From Epiperipatus broadwayi (Eukaryota; Onychophora; Udeonychophora; Euonychophora; Peripatidae): a DNA stretch of 64,000 nt. Both the position numbers and the translations under genes were made by a program. Location: assembly GCA_028023455.1 (NCBI GenBank), contig JAQFVV010000013.1:10704579-10768578 (forward strand), given 5' to 3'. This document shows, one piece after another, positions 14,055 to 25,534 of the stretch. The notes below the pieces were generated by a model, which had not been told where the DNA came from, ran no database searches, and saw nothing but the letters and a program-made list of their open reading frames with translations. Positions within the stretch are counted from its first letter, which is position 1; every line of letters begins with the position of its first letter.

Positions 14055-14265
14055 CTGAATTGGTGATTTCATTGGATGAAGGAAATGAGTTCAATTCTAT
14101 GATCATTGAATCGATCTCAGCATCTTTTGCTTGTTATGAAATAGGTTGATTGTATGAGTTATTATTGGTTGAGTTTGTTTGTTTTATAGAAGTGGTGGGA
14201 ATCATATTAACTTCAGTTGTAGTATGATTTATTTTATCATTTTTTGTGTGGGTTTGTTTCTGTTT

Positions 14266-14613
14266 TCATCTTGTTATAGATTTTTTTTTATCTATGATTG
14301 TATTGTTTTCTTGATTGTGAAGTTGCTGGTAGAGTGTTTCATTGTTCTGGCTTTTTTGCTGGCTAGAATCGTCATTGCATTGAATAGTTAGATGTCCTCT
14401 CTGTCTGCATGAGTAATATTTAAGTTTTAGTCCCCTTATGTAGAGACATAGCATAGCCCCTTGATCTAATATCTGTGTTAGAATGTAGTTTGGATCGATA
14501 ATTTTGTGTAGCCTTAGTTTGAATTCATAGTTATTTGTTGCTATTGATATAGGGGTGTCTTGAATATATTTCCCTAAATCCTTCTCCATTCTCTGATCAC
14601 TCAGCACAAACAC
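14266..14613 (-). pseudogene. LINE gag fragment with zinc knuckle, inverted
   Basis: A 115-codon minus-strand frame. Residues around 60-80 read YYSCRQRGHLTIQC, a CCHC knuckle in which the first Cys is replaced by Tyr. The preceding region (LGKYIQDTPISIAT, LRLHKIIDPN) resembles the pre-knuckle part of LINE ORF1 proteins, and the tail is Q-, N- and K-rich, as is usual. It points away from the plus-strand RT that starts about 0.5 kb to its right. This is either a separate element or the inverted 5' end of LINE-2. Confidence 0.65.
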
Positions 14614-15299
14614 ACTAAATCTAACAGGTATACAATCAACTTCAACTCCACTAAAAAAAAAATGTGTATATTTCTTCCAATATCAACAACAGTTTTTATT
14701 TTTGGAAATATATATCATGCTATGAAAACTCGATGCAATTGTACTTGATCCAATCCAAAAATATTTAGTATTCATTAACATACTCTCATTTAACATTAAT
14801 AATTTAACACACAATTCACCCCCACCCTCTCATCTTCTAGCAATAGCAGATGAAATACACAAGCAAATCATCATGTGCCAACCAGAACAAAAATCTTAAC
14901 AAAATATATACAAACTCACACAAATATATAACAATATATGCAATAAACTTAAAGAATACTTAAATGCAAAAAAGAGAAAAATTTGCCTTTGTCAATCTCC
15001 CAACATTGAGAGTCCCCATGGCAATACAAGTTGAAAGAGTCACATATGCCAGCCAAAACATGATATAGCCTAATTTTCAGTACTTTAAGAAAAAACTCCA
15101 GGAACAAAAAATCCTTACACCACCACATAACTATTTTGGACCACCGGAAACAGATGTTTCATTTAACCCTGGCCCGTTTGCAGCTAAACTTGCCACTATC
15201 AATAACAAATGTTACTTCAGAACAAATGGCATCCCTAAGTTTGTTTTCTCACATTTAAGCCAATTTACTACACAATATATCTGCAATCTAACCAAATTC

Positions 15300-15890
15300 T
15301 TGTCCTGTAAAATTTATGACATCAAAGAACTAAATACCCTAGCCATTGTACTTTTTAATAAAAAACCAATTTCCATATCAGCACTCAGCAATCTTCACTC
15401 TATTTTTATGAGATCATTAGGCATTAAAATCTTGAAAAAAGTCATTAAAAATCAACTTGAACAACATATACTCCCACTACTCTTATCTTTTCAGTTTTCT
15501 AAAAAAGAGTCATCCACAGGACAGGCTACATTAGTTTTCAAAACAATCATGATTACAGTATAAAAACAACAAAAAAATGCACCAATTGTTGTCCAATTAG
15601 ATATTGAGGCAGCTTTCTATTCAATGCCAATAAAAATACTACTAGATAAACTAGCTAACACCACCATCCCTCCTACACTACTCTACATAATTGCTAAACT
15701 TCTTCTTAATAGACAGATTCACATCACACTTAAAGGCAGAAAATCACCAACATTCATACCCACCCAATCAATCTCACAAGGCTCATCGATCCACTCATAT
15801 AAAAAATTCAACAAAAAATACCAGCAACTCATACATGGATGACATCACCACCTTTGTAAACAATTTACAATATTACAAAAAATGCTAGAT
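15300..15890 (+). pseudogene. LINE-2 reverse transcriptase core
   Basis: The frame at 15300-15563 holds the finger region (KILKKVIKNQLEQHI, then STGQATLVFKTIM). After a stop, VVQLDIEAAFYSMP carries the first catalytic Asp, followed by the LLNRQI block and the SQGSSI motif in the frame at 15624-15842. The YMDD box is at 15832-15843, in a frame that changes just before it. The parts lie in normal order, and at least two frame changes are needed to join them. Confidence 0.78.
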
Positions 15891-16016
15891 AAAATACAGT
15901 TCTAACTGTAAACTATGATTCAACCTCAATAAACTGCCTAATTTATATAGACAACCAAGCCATATACAAAAATCTTTCAAGGCAAACCTACTACTTTTCT
16001 TGGCTTTCCATTTTAT

Positions 16017-16780
16017 ATGGGGACTAGCACAATGAGACAAAATATACCAAAGAAGCTACTAGAAACTACAACAAATATTGCAATTTTTCTTTCAAAGGCC
16101 TACCTCTCTATTTATTCCAAAGTCCAATTATTTAAGATGCTCATTATTACCAAAAGTATCTACTTTTCTCCCATAATAAAAATTTCAAAACATTTCACCT
16201 TAAAAATATCATCACTTTGCACCAAGCTACTATGGAGGGGTGGGGGTGAAAAGCTGTTGCAGTATCAGATAAATGCCTTAGCAGAACACCCACTAACAAC
16301 AGACTAGGCCTTCACACTATTCACACATTTGAAATACAAAAAAACAGTTAACCTCCTAACATCAACCATAAGGTAATTCCCTACATTTTCATGCTTACTC
16401 ACAATTACGCCAACAGATACACCACTATTCTCCAAATATATATCATTTCTCATAAAGTCCATCACAAGCATATCTAATCAAATAGATATTCAATCCACAA
16501 ACAAATACACATACTGGAAAATCCATAACTTATTATGCCTAGATGTCTCTGAAAAAACACAGACACCAATGCTAGGAATCAACAATCATAAATTACTAAG
16601 ATGGTTCAGAAGATGGTTATTAGAGCCTAAATATTTTGATTTCATCTTGAGAATAAATCTACATGCACTGCCAACATTATATTTTCTCTGCTTTTGACAT
16701 TTATACACCAACATTGATCCCTTCTTCAATCTTTGTCACAACACAACAACATATATTTTATACTTGCCAAGCTCTATCTA
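16017..16780 (+). pseudogene. LINE-2 C-terminal region
   Basis: The 96-codon frame (16017-16307) contains the thumb-like helix region and ends in LLWRGGGEKLLQYQ and then ALAEHPLTT. The block GLGLHTIHTFEIQ follows after a stop. This corresponds to the W..L..P...GGLGL pattern of L1- and I-type LINEs. A degenerate Cys/His segment around 16700-16770 fits the C-terminal knuckle. Confidence 0.65.
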
Positions 16781-17373
16781 ATATACATAAAGTCATGATT
16801 GATACCTATTGACAACAAAACATCTCAATAAGAAATATCATAGAATAATATAAAAACCTTTTACATCCACAGTATGAGCAGTCACATTCCTATTATATGC
16901 ATACTGGTGCATTTGTTGCACCTTCATATTCAGAAATAACACCTGACAACATCCGGTCACCTTTTAAACTACAACAATTAAGAGCCTGAGATTATAAAAT
17001 TACTCCTCCAGACACCGTAGCAGCAATATGGTCACTTATAAAACAACCTTCCAACCTATAATCAGAGTACATTGGCTTAAATAACCAACATCCATTCACA
17101 TTTCCATAAATGCAATACTAGACATTGGTGATTCATCCAGACATTTACCAAACAATTGCATAATGCTATAAACATAAATTAATTAATAGACCACAGTGTT
17201 CATACCAAGAAAAAAATTACAAGGACATGTGAAAATACAATTGAACTCATAAAAAGTAAAACTATCCTAATCAATAAACTCAAACCATGATTGCTCATGT
17301 AACACAACACAATCAAAATTTGTAAAACCTATGTAATCTTTTTGAAGTATCAATAAAAATATATCTTTGAAAT

Positions 17374-18039
<666 letters not shown>

Positions 18040-18098
18040 TAATAATAATCGTAGTAATAGTAATGATGATGATGATGATGATGATAATAATAATAATA

Positions 18099-18131
<33 letters not shown>
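18040..18131. repeat. compound (AAT)(GAT)(AAT)(ATT) microsatellite
   Basis: An AAT start, a GAT run, an AAT run and then an ATT run. The AAT to ATT switch near 18100 gives a perfect central palindrome. Confidence 0.95.
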
Positions 18132-18133
<2 letters not shown>

Positions 18134-19195
18134 TGCATTATAAGAAGAGTAAAAAAATGAAATAAAAATAAATGCCTTTCCATTGTATTAATGGAAGAAG
18201 AGAATATTGATTTTTTATTGGGAAAACAAATTTTCCTTACACACTAATGATACAATAGTTTCAATTTTCTTTTTATCTTGTCAGATGGCATGTTTGACAC
18301 ACTATTTTAAAAAAAAAGAATTGAAAAAAAAATTATTTTTTTTGCATTACCTATGAAAAAAGCTTATTTCTATTAACAACGCTTAAAAATATTGAATAGA
18401 TGTTAAACAGCAAACCTGCATATAATTACCATCTAAAGTTTTTAAAATATTAAAACCTGTTATAATCAATATCGGCATATGTATGCACGTCACCGACATC
18501 TTCTAGTGACATCATTCCTCAAAATGAGATGAGGTTCTTGTTATTGCATCTCTGTGGTTTCTATTTTTCAATATATGCACACACACATACAAATATATAT
18601 GTGAGCAAGTTTATCCTCCAAAGCAGATTGAAATGTATAGGAAAATATTTGCATCATTCAATCAATAAATATGTTTATCATTTGTGAGTCTTTGCCATTT
18701 CGTTTCTTATAAGATTGTCTCATGAGATTTAATAATTATTTTTGTATATATATATGTGTATTAAATTATCATGATTTGAACAGAAGAGTGCTGATTCATG
18801 CATAAATGTATCGTGGGGGTCATTTACTTCACGTCTTTCTTCATTTGTTTCAAAAATGTGTTGTGGCATAAAAAAATTTAACATATCTATTTTTTCACTT
18901 TTTTTGATTTTTATCAGTGCATGATTCATCTCAACTATAATTATAAAAAAAGTTTATGTGGTAAAGTATAAAACATTTCATTTAAAATAAAAAATCAATT
19001 TGTTATAGTACTACAGTCTATGGTCTATTTAAATAATTTTTTTTCAGCTCAAGAATTTAATTTTGTTTCCAAAAGTATTAATTTTTTAAGTGAAATTTAT
19101 TCTTATAACCGCATTAAAACAAGTTTTATTATACTTAAAATGCTGCAACTAGAGTGAACGTTTATTATATATAGACAGTTCATCAACATCAATAG
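18132..19195. other. AT-rich sequence, nothing recognised
   Basis: No supported gene or element. The 66-codon minus frame at 18729-18929 has no motif I recognise. Confidence 0.45.
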
Positions 19196-19199
19196 TACT

Positions 19200-20765
19200 C
19201 TAACCTATGGACACGTTTAGAAAGCAATTACATCCACTTTTCTGTTTTACTCTCTCCATTGCTTAGATATTCAATTGCATATATTTATTTCTCCAGCAAG
19301 GTCAATCTTTTCCATTATTTCTTTTGTTTCCATTCATGATTCTATCCTAAACATCTTTCATTAAACTATTTTTTTTTCTTAATATATGCCCAATCCAATT
19401 TCTCTTTCTATCTTTAATTTCATCAACCAATCTTCTTTTCTTATGTACTCTTTCCAAAACTTTTTTGTCATTATATTTACTCAACTAACTTTTTTCCATT
19501 CTTCTCCATGAACACATCTTAAAGACTTTCAATCTGTTCCTAATTTTTATACTCATTGTCCACATTTTACAATCATTCACTAATACACTCCATAAATAGC
19601 ACTTAATTAATTTTTTCATTAATACTCTATTCAAAGACCCACAAAATGCCAATTTTATTCTTCTTATAACTTCATCCTTGCTTTTTCCATCTCACTCAAT
19701 CAACTATCCACATCTAAATCTATTATTTATTGAACTATATTATTATAAATTTCAACTTATTTGATTTTTAGTATTCTTTTCTATCCATAAACTCTTGGTC
19801 TTCTCAACATTAATCTTCATCCCATATAATTTGGAAGATTTCTTTTATCCTTGGCTATAAAATTCTTATTATCTGAAAATCTTATACATTTTATTATTCT
19901 ACCTCCAATATTAGCTCCTCAGCATTCCAAATATTTATCTAACATGTCTTATAAATAAATAATAAAAAAAGCATCCTTGTTTAACATCTTTTTCTATATA
20001 CACTTCTTTAGCTTCATTATTTTCCTGCTGATTCTTATTCTTTGTCCAGTATACATATTCCAAACCAATACCACTTTCCAAAATACTCATTTACTTTTTA
20101 AGTTGGACATAAGTTTATTCCAGATTGCTCTATCAAATGCTTTTTTCCAAATCCACAAAACATATACCAATTCCTTTATCTTTTTCACTATATCTCTATG
20201 CAATTGTTCTAAAGACACCAATAGCATCTTTTGTACTTTCTCTGAAAGCCAAATTCATAGTCATCAATGTAATATTCTATCTTCTCATAAATTATTTAAG
20301 ATACATTTTTGATATTTTTGAAACATGAGATACCAAACCTATTGTCCTGCATTCTTCAAATCTAACAGCTTTCTTTTTTTAGCAATTCAAATCATTATAG
20401 TCTTCAAGAAATCTTCAGGCCAAACTGCACTATGGCATATCAAATTGTAGAGTCCAACAATTTTCTTCATAGTAGTTTCTTCCATTTTTTTCCAATTTTT
20501 TTATAGATATTGTATTAAATCTGAGAAACTTATTTATTTTTGCTTTAATCATCTTTATTATTTCTTCTGTCAATATGTCTATGTCTTTATCATTTACTTC
20601 AGCATCTTCACTTTTAAGTTCATAATTGATTGCATTTCTTTACTAAACAGATACCGAAGATATTCTTTTGATCTTTTCAATATATCATTGTAATTAGTTA
20701 ATCTCCTTCCATCCTTAACAGATATTTTACTCATTAACAATTGCTGAGAGTTAATCTCACTTAAA
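19200..20765 (-). mobile_element. LINE-3 remnant, endonuclease-reverse transcriptase type
   Basis: On the minus strand, right to left, translation across frames gives an RT start region (EEIIKMIKAKIN-like, then a CRTIGLVSHVSKI block), a GFQR/FRESTKDAIGVFRTIA block, FVDLEKAFDRAIWNKLM with a one-base A-run frameshift inside EKAF near 20147, then GMKINVEKTKSLW (about 19770-19830), and close to the left end RNWIGHILRKKN (about 19375-19420). This order and the WIGHILR box are typical of a widespread arthropod and molluscan LINE group annotated as endonuclease-reverse transcriptase. The YADD box was not located, and the endonuclease half is absent, so the copy is 5'-truncated. Confidence 0.75.
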
Positions 20766-21049
20766 AATATTTAGCACTGTAATCCTTATATATTACATAT
20801 GAACATATATTCTGATATAAAGTTTGAGAAACAAATTAATTAGTAATACAATAAAAACTTGCTAATGAATACGTTTTAATAATGTTAATAAGAGTGAGTT
20901 ATATTAGAAAAATAATAACTTTTGAAACCAAATTATATTCTTGACCTGAAGAAAGTTGATTTAAACAGGTCATAGAGTATAGTACTATGATAAAGTGACA
21001 TTTTTGTTGTTTTCTTTTTTTAATGAAATGTTTTTATGTTTTATCACAT

Positions 21050-21063
21050 AAACTTTTTTAATA
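21050..21063. repeat. SINE target-site duplication, left
   Basis: AAACTTTTTTAATA, repeated exactly at 21164-21177. Confidence 0.9.
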
Positions 21064-21163
21064 GTCTTGCATTGGTGGTCGAGAGGTCCAACTGCCTTGC
21101 ACTTGCAGGCAGTTGCCCGGGTTGCGGGTTCATGTCCCAGCCAATGCTATGACACTTTAAAAA
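21064..21163 (+). mobile_element. tRNA-derived SINE, copy 1
   Basis: A 100-bp insertion between perfect 14-bp direct repeats (21050-21063 and 21164-21177). It starts GTC, then a tRNA-like body: acceptor-type pair GCATTGG/CCAATGC, box-A-like TGGTCGAGAGG (21076-21086), an anticodon-arm region, and box-B-like GGTTCATGTCC (21127-21137). It ends with GCTATGACA and a short A-rich tail. The internal promoter boxes imply Pol III transcription, and the duplications imply LINE-mediated insertion. Copy 2 at 60734 shares the start, tRNA body and GCTATGACA end, which rules out a chance tRNA-like match. The extra variable-arm length and lack of a clean anticodon stem argue against a working tRNA gene. Confidence 0.9.
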
Positions 21164-21177
21164 AAACTTTTTTAATA
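21164..21177. repeat. SINE target-site duplication, right
   Basis: Exact copy of 21050-21063. Confidence 0.9.
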
Positions 21178-23859
21178 AATTTAAAAAGTCTTTAAATTAA
21201 TTTATTCTATGTTTATTTTTTCAAGACTACTGTTATTTTTTTGGCAACTATGGCAAAGAACTATAATTGCTTATAAACGTTGTAAAGATAAGAATATCAT
21301 ACAATCAAAACCTTTAATTTTCTAATTTCTAATATCTATCCAGTCATGTTTCTATCAACTACTATAATGTAGCAAAAAATGCACAAAGATTGTGGAGTGA
21401 ACACATGCTATTATTGAAATACATCATTTGTATAAATGTATTTCTGTGGCTAAAGCAACATTTAATCACATGTATAAAAATAAAATACCATTTCAATATA
21501 TTACATTTCAAAATCATACTCTATACAAAAAAAAGTTATTAATTTATTAACTATGTATGCAAAACAAAACTAAAAAAGAAAAATAATTATATGTTGAAAG
21601 TTTATCTTCAAAAACAAATAACTACTAGAACAATTATAAGAAATAGTAACAGCAGCAAATACAATTAAGTGACAATCAATAGTTTCATCATTATCAAAGT
21701 GATAGAGCAATTCTGACAGATAATTTAATCATTTCTGGTAAAACTATTCAGTTATCATTTAATCACTTTTGAAAAGTTTTATCACTATTGAAATACTAGA
21801 GTGGTTCTTCCAGGTAATAGAACTATTAACTAGGATAAATTGTTTATTCACATTTTCTTTAATAATTTTTCATAGATCTCATTTCTGATAAAACTATTCA
21901 ATTATCATTTAATCATTTTGATGAATTTTACCACCACCAAACTGATAGACTAGTTTTTCAGATAATAAAATTAGTAACTGGGCTAAGTTGTTTTATCAGA
22001 ATCTTAATTACAATATATGTGTGAATATAGTAAAGAATTTCCACAAGTTTAAATAATATCACAGAGATGAAAGTCTTAGTTAAGTAAAATTGTTTTTAAT
22101 GATGATTCCCCCTTTTACAAAAATATTTGCAATAAAAAATAAAGTCAATCCCATGGTATTCCAACAATTTAAGAACAGAGTTGCTACTTTACCATTCCAC
22201 AATTCAGCAAGTACTTATGTGTAAGCACTTATTTATCCATTAAAATAAAAGCCACAAAGCTTTGAATAATGACAAAATTTACTAATGTATTTTGCAAATA
22301 AAAATGGATGACATAATAAATTATTGATTTAAAAGCTGTTGTTCTAAAAATTAAACCTATATTTTCCAAGTATAGAATTATCAAAAAATTTTCAAGTTCT
22401 ATTTACTATTCAACTCACACTAAATCTGAATACCAGTATATGAACATTTTTACAGTTTATTTATAATTAAAGTGTACACTTCTTATCTCAATTACAAGAT
22501 CAAAAAATAATGTGTTCCTGAGATTTTGCAAAGTAGTGTGCACATTGGCTAATTTGGAAAAGATCTTAGTTGGCACTTAAGAGAATGCTTGAACTGAATT
22601 TTACCAATGGGTATTTATTTGTAAAATAATGCAAAATTAAACAGAAAATTAATATCACATTCAGAAAAAAATGTTGATTATAATGAAAAAAAGAAAGTAC
22701 TAAATTGATGATTTGTAAGATTTTTTTTAAAAAGCTCAAATATATATATATTTAAAGAATTAGCATCGTTTTCATGAAACACTTGTTAGATAAGATAATA
22801 TTGGATTTTTAAAAAGTATAAACATATATAAAAGAATTTATCATAAAAATTGTTCTTCAATTTATGACTAAGGAGTAATATAGATATAATATAAAAGCAT
22901 GACTAGTATGATTTGCGATCTGACCTGAAGTACAAAAATGAATCCAAAAAAAACTTGATAATGATTAAGTACTAACATAATGTACCAGATGAGAATAATT
23001 GTTGATATAGTGCTTCCTTATGTAAAAATATTATAGGATGTAATTCAAAACTACTATTGTACATCAGCTTATTGAATTCAGAAATTAATTGTTGGTATAA
23101 AAGTAGAAATGATGATGGCAAAATGGGAAAAAGATAAATTGTGACTTGATTGAGTTAAAGAAGATTTAATCAATGAGCTATAAAAATTACATTTGTCAAG
23201 AAGCATATACACTTTTTATGCACTTGGTTGAAGATGCAATTTTTACAATAATATTAGATTATATAATAATAGGAATGAAATATTATATGTCTACAAAATT
23301 ACTATATCATTAAAAATAAAGCTGTGAAAACATAATTATTACAAAATAAAAAAGAAACAATTTAAATATTTTCAAAATTATTAATTTTAAATTTATTTGA
23401 TTGTAACATTTTTGCATACATATTTTAAAATAGGATCTTTTTTAAAAAAAATATTTTACATAAAATTTTGTTTTAAATGACATATTATAATAGTCAGAGT
23501 TTTATAATAAAAATCAGAACACATCACTACTTCTTTTAAATTCATGTCCTTTATCAATTTATATACTCATGCATATATGTATATATTTTATGTACAAATA
23601 TATAAAGTGTATATGTTAATATAGATACTTTTCTTGTAAATTAATATTAAAATTTATAACAATTAAAATAGTTTATAATTAAAAATAGTTTTACTTTCTG
23701 AAAATAAATTTGAAATAATTTATTAAGATAATTCAGTTTGGTATTATGTAAAAATTTAATTATTAATATTATATGTATCCTAAAAGTATTTATTAATTCA
23801 TTTTAATAATCCTCATACATGAATTTTATGTGCTTCCTTTTTCTTTATATATATATATA
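21178..23859. other. AT-rich sequence, nothing recognised
   Basis: No gene, RNA or transposon end recognised. A loosely repeated motif (AAAACTATTCAGTTATCATTTAATCA and variants, listed here only as a pattern around 21740, 21890) occurs at 21700-22000, together with GATAGAxxAxTTxTxxxAGATAAT, suggesting an old short tandem duplication of about 150 bp. Confidence 0.35.
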
Positions 23860-24386
23860 TTATAATGATCCAAAAGAAGTGGTTGATCGAGTTTAACCGC
23901 AATCTGCACTACAAGGGCACCATCTAGGCATTTGATCCTAGAAAAATTTATAAAGTAGGCAGATATGCGCTGTTAAGATTACACTTTATTTAAATATTTA
24001 GACCGTTAGCCCATTTGGAGATGCAGAGATAAGAAATAACTTATTTAGTTTGTATATATAAAAAAAATAAAAGCCCCTGCCAGTAAATAACAAACAAACA
24101 TTTATTTACACACATATAAATTTTGAATCAATTTAAATTTTGAGAAATAAATTTAACATTTAGATTTTTATATTAACTTTTAATTTTACATTTAAATAGA
24201 TTGCAATGAGTTTAATATTTTATTTAGAGGATCGAGTATGAATAGACTACATAGATCTGCATTTGAAAAGAAATTTTTCTTTCCCTTATTTAACCTTAGG
24301 CCAAAAGTTTGCAGTCAAACCGGTGTCAATCCATCTGATACATTTATGTATTCAATGTAGCATGAAAATACAACAGCACATATATA

Positions 24387-24421
24387 CTATACTGTCAGGA
24401 ATGGACATCTGAACAGTATAG
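24387..24421. other. conserved hairpin, unit 1
   Basis: CTATACTGT pairs with ACAGTATAG: a 9-bp perfect stem around a 17-nt loop. The same hairpin is present at 26982-27016 and 29584-29618. A second small stem (ATACAG/CTGTAT) follows about 40 bp on, then GGACC-GT-GGTCC at 24509-24520 followed by five T. Confidence 0.7.
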
Positions 24422-25229
24422 TTAGAGAAGACATTGACTCTTGACCAATACAGGAATGTTACATCTGTATGGCAAGAAGAACAATAAAATAAAAACTCCA
24501 TAGGAAAGGGACCGTGGTCCTTTTTGCCGACTTACAATCCTATCCATAGGCAAAGGGTTGGGGCAGTGTATACAGCAATTCTGCACGTAGCAAAACTCAT
24601 ACTACATCTACTAATTACACAAATATATCCAATCCATTGACCTAATTCAACTATGAAAGGAATAATCTAAGATTACCTTCCCTTACTATAACTTTACACA
24701 ACTATATAGCCATTCACACCCGACTTAAATTTAACATTTAGATACGTTCGCACAGATGAATTTTATAAAATTTATTTTATAATGTTGAGTATAGATTGGC
24801 TGCATAGATTCCACGGTTAAAAACATTTCAAAATAAACATAACTGATCAAAATACAAAGTCATCGATACCATCAATTGCAGAGGGACTACAAGAAACCCA
24901 ATAGCATTCATCATAAGATGTCGCAGGGACATCGATGACCTATATATTCTAATCGAATATGAAAACCCCAACATAATTAATCGCTAACGAATCCATGCAA
25001 CGTCCATACCCAACTTAAATTTCATCATTTAAAATTTAAACAATAATTATTAATACAAATAAACATAATAAAATGGAAATGATTTTTTTTAGCAAACAAA
25101 TATATAAAAATTAAATATTTATAATTAATTTGAAACATACGTCAGAGAAAAGTTCTTTTTTAAAAAATTTAGATTAACCGATCAAATCTTTAAAGTTCTT
25201 AATTACTTCAGATTTTAAAATCATTCCAT

Positions 25230-25334
25230 TCAATTGCTAACGGTAGAAGAGTCCAGGTTCCTGTTAGCAATTCCCACGAAGACTTTCATGGAAAACTGGT
25301 CTGATATTCTGGAGGTAGCGTTAGCTGATTCCAT
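25230..25334 (-). CDS. 34-codon ORF downstream of promoter, unit 1
   Basis: A minus-strand ORF beginning MESANATSRISDQFSMKVF and ending DSSTVSN. Its ATG lies about 88 nt after the predicted start of transcription. A four-codon upstream ORF (ATGAAAAGACTGTGA) lies just before it. Unit 2 has the same 34 codons: of four base differences, three are synonymous and one changes Q to R. Near its end the sequence ACC-GTTAGC corresponds to a better splice-donor match, ACC-GTAAGC, in unit 2, so this may be a first coding exon rather than a whole gene. No homologue recognised. Coding status is unproven. Confidence 0.35.
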   Translation of the reverse strand: MESANATSRISDQFSMKVFVGIANRNLDSSTVSN

Positions 25335-25421
25335 TCTGGTATCACAGTCTTTTCATTTTTAAAATAAGTGAGAGAGAACAAGTGCATCTTATTGTTTGTC
25401 TCACCAAAACAAGCTGGAAAC

Positions 25422-25534
25422 TGTCAGGAAAACTGTATTTCTCTTTTTATAGTATCCACACAGATTCAAGGAACAAAACATCACTAATCCATCATTTTCA
25501 TTAGGGTCGGGCTAAGGCTTGGTGCTTCCATTGG
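25422..25534 (-). promoter_or_regulatory. CCAAT-TATA-initiator Pol II promoter, unit 1
   Basis: Reading leftward on the minus strand: GACCAATGG (CCAAT at 25530-25534), then TATAAAAAG (25451-25443) about 80 nt further, then CAGTTT with its A at 25422, exactly 29 nt past the first T of the TATA box. This spacing is what metazoan Pol II core promoters show. The whole arrangement is repeated in unit 2. Confidence 0.6.

Larger units (their letters stand above)
14900..17373 (+). mobile_element. LINE-2 remnant
   Basis: A plus-strand non-LTR retrotransposon, distinct in sequence from LINE-1. The RT reads VVQLDIEAAFYSMP, LLNRQIHIT, QSISQGSSI and YMDDITTF. Further on comes an L1/I-type C-terminal region (a W-RGGG-EKLLQ block, then a GLGLHTIHTFEIQ-like stretch), followed by a degenerate Cys-rich knuckle near 16720. 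The endonuclease is not recognisable, so the 5' part is deleted or unreadable. The element runs into a (CAT)n(AAT)n tract at 17374, which could be its 3' tail, as seen in I-clade elements with TAA-repeat tails. Several stops and frame shifts. Confidence 0.77.

Noticed and set aside
19977-20328. Plus-strand ORFs of 111 and 67 codons
   Set aside because: They are antisense to the LINE-3 RT (FVDLEK and AFDRAIW on the minus strand).
21064-21163. Functional tRNA gene
   Set aside because: The anticodon stem and loop do not fold to standard size, box B is off consensus, and the unit is a retroposed insertion with an A-rich tail.
21178-23859. Possible host exons in the long AT-rich gaps
   Set aside because: No frame with balanced composition bounded by convincing splice sites was found. 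Without transcripts or a homology search I cannot support any exon.
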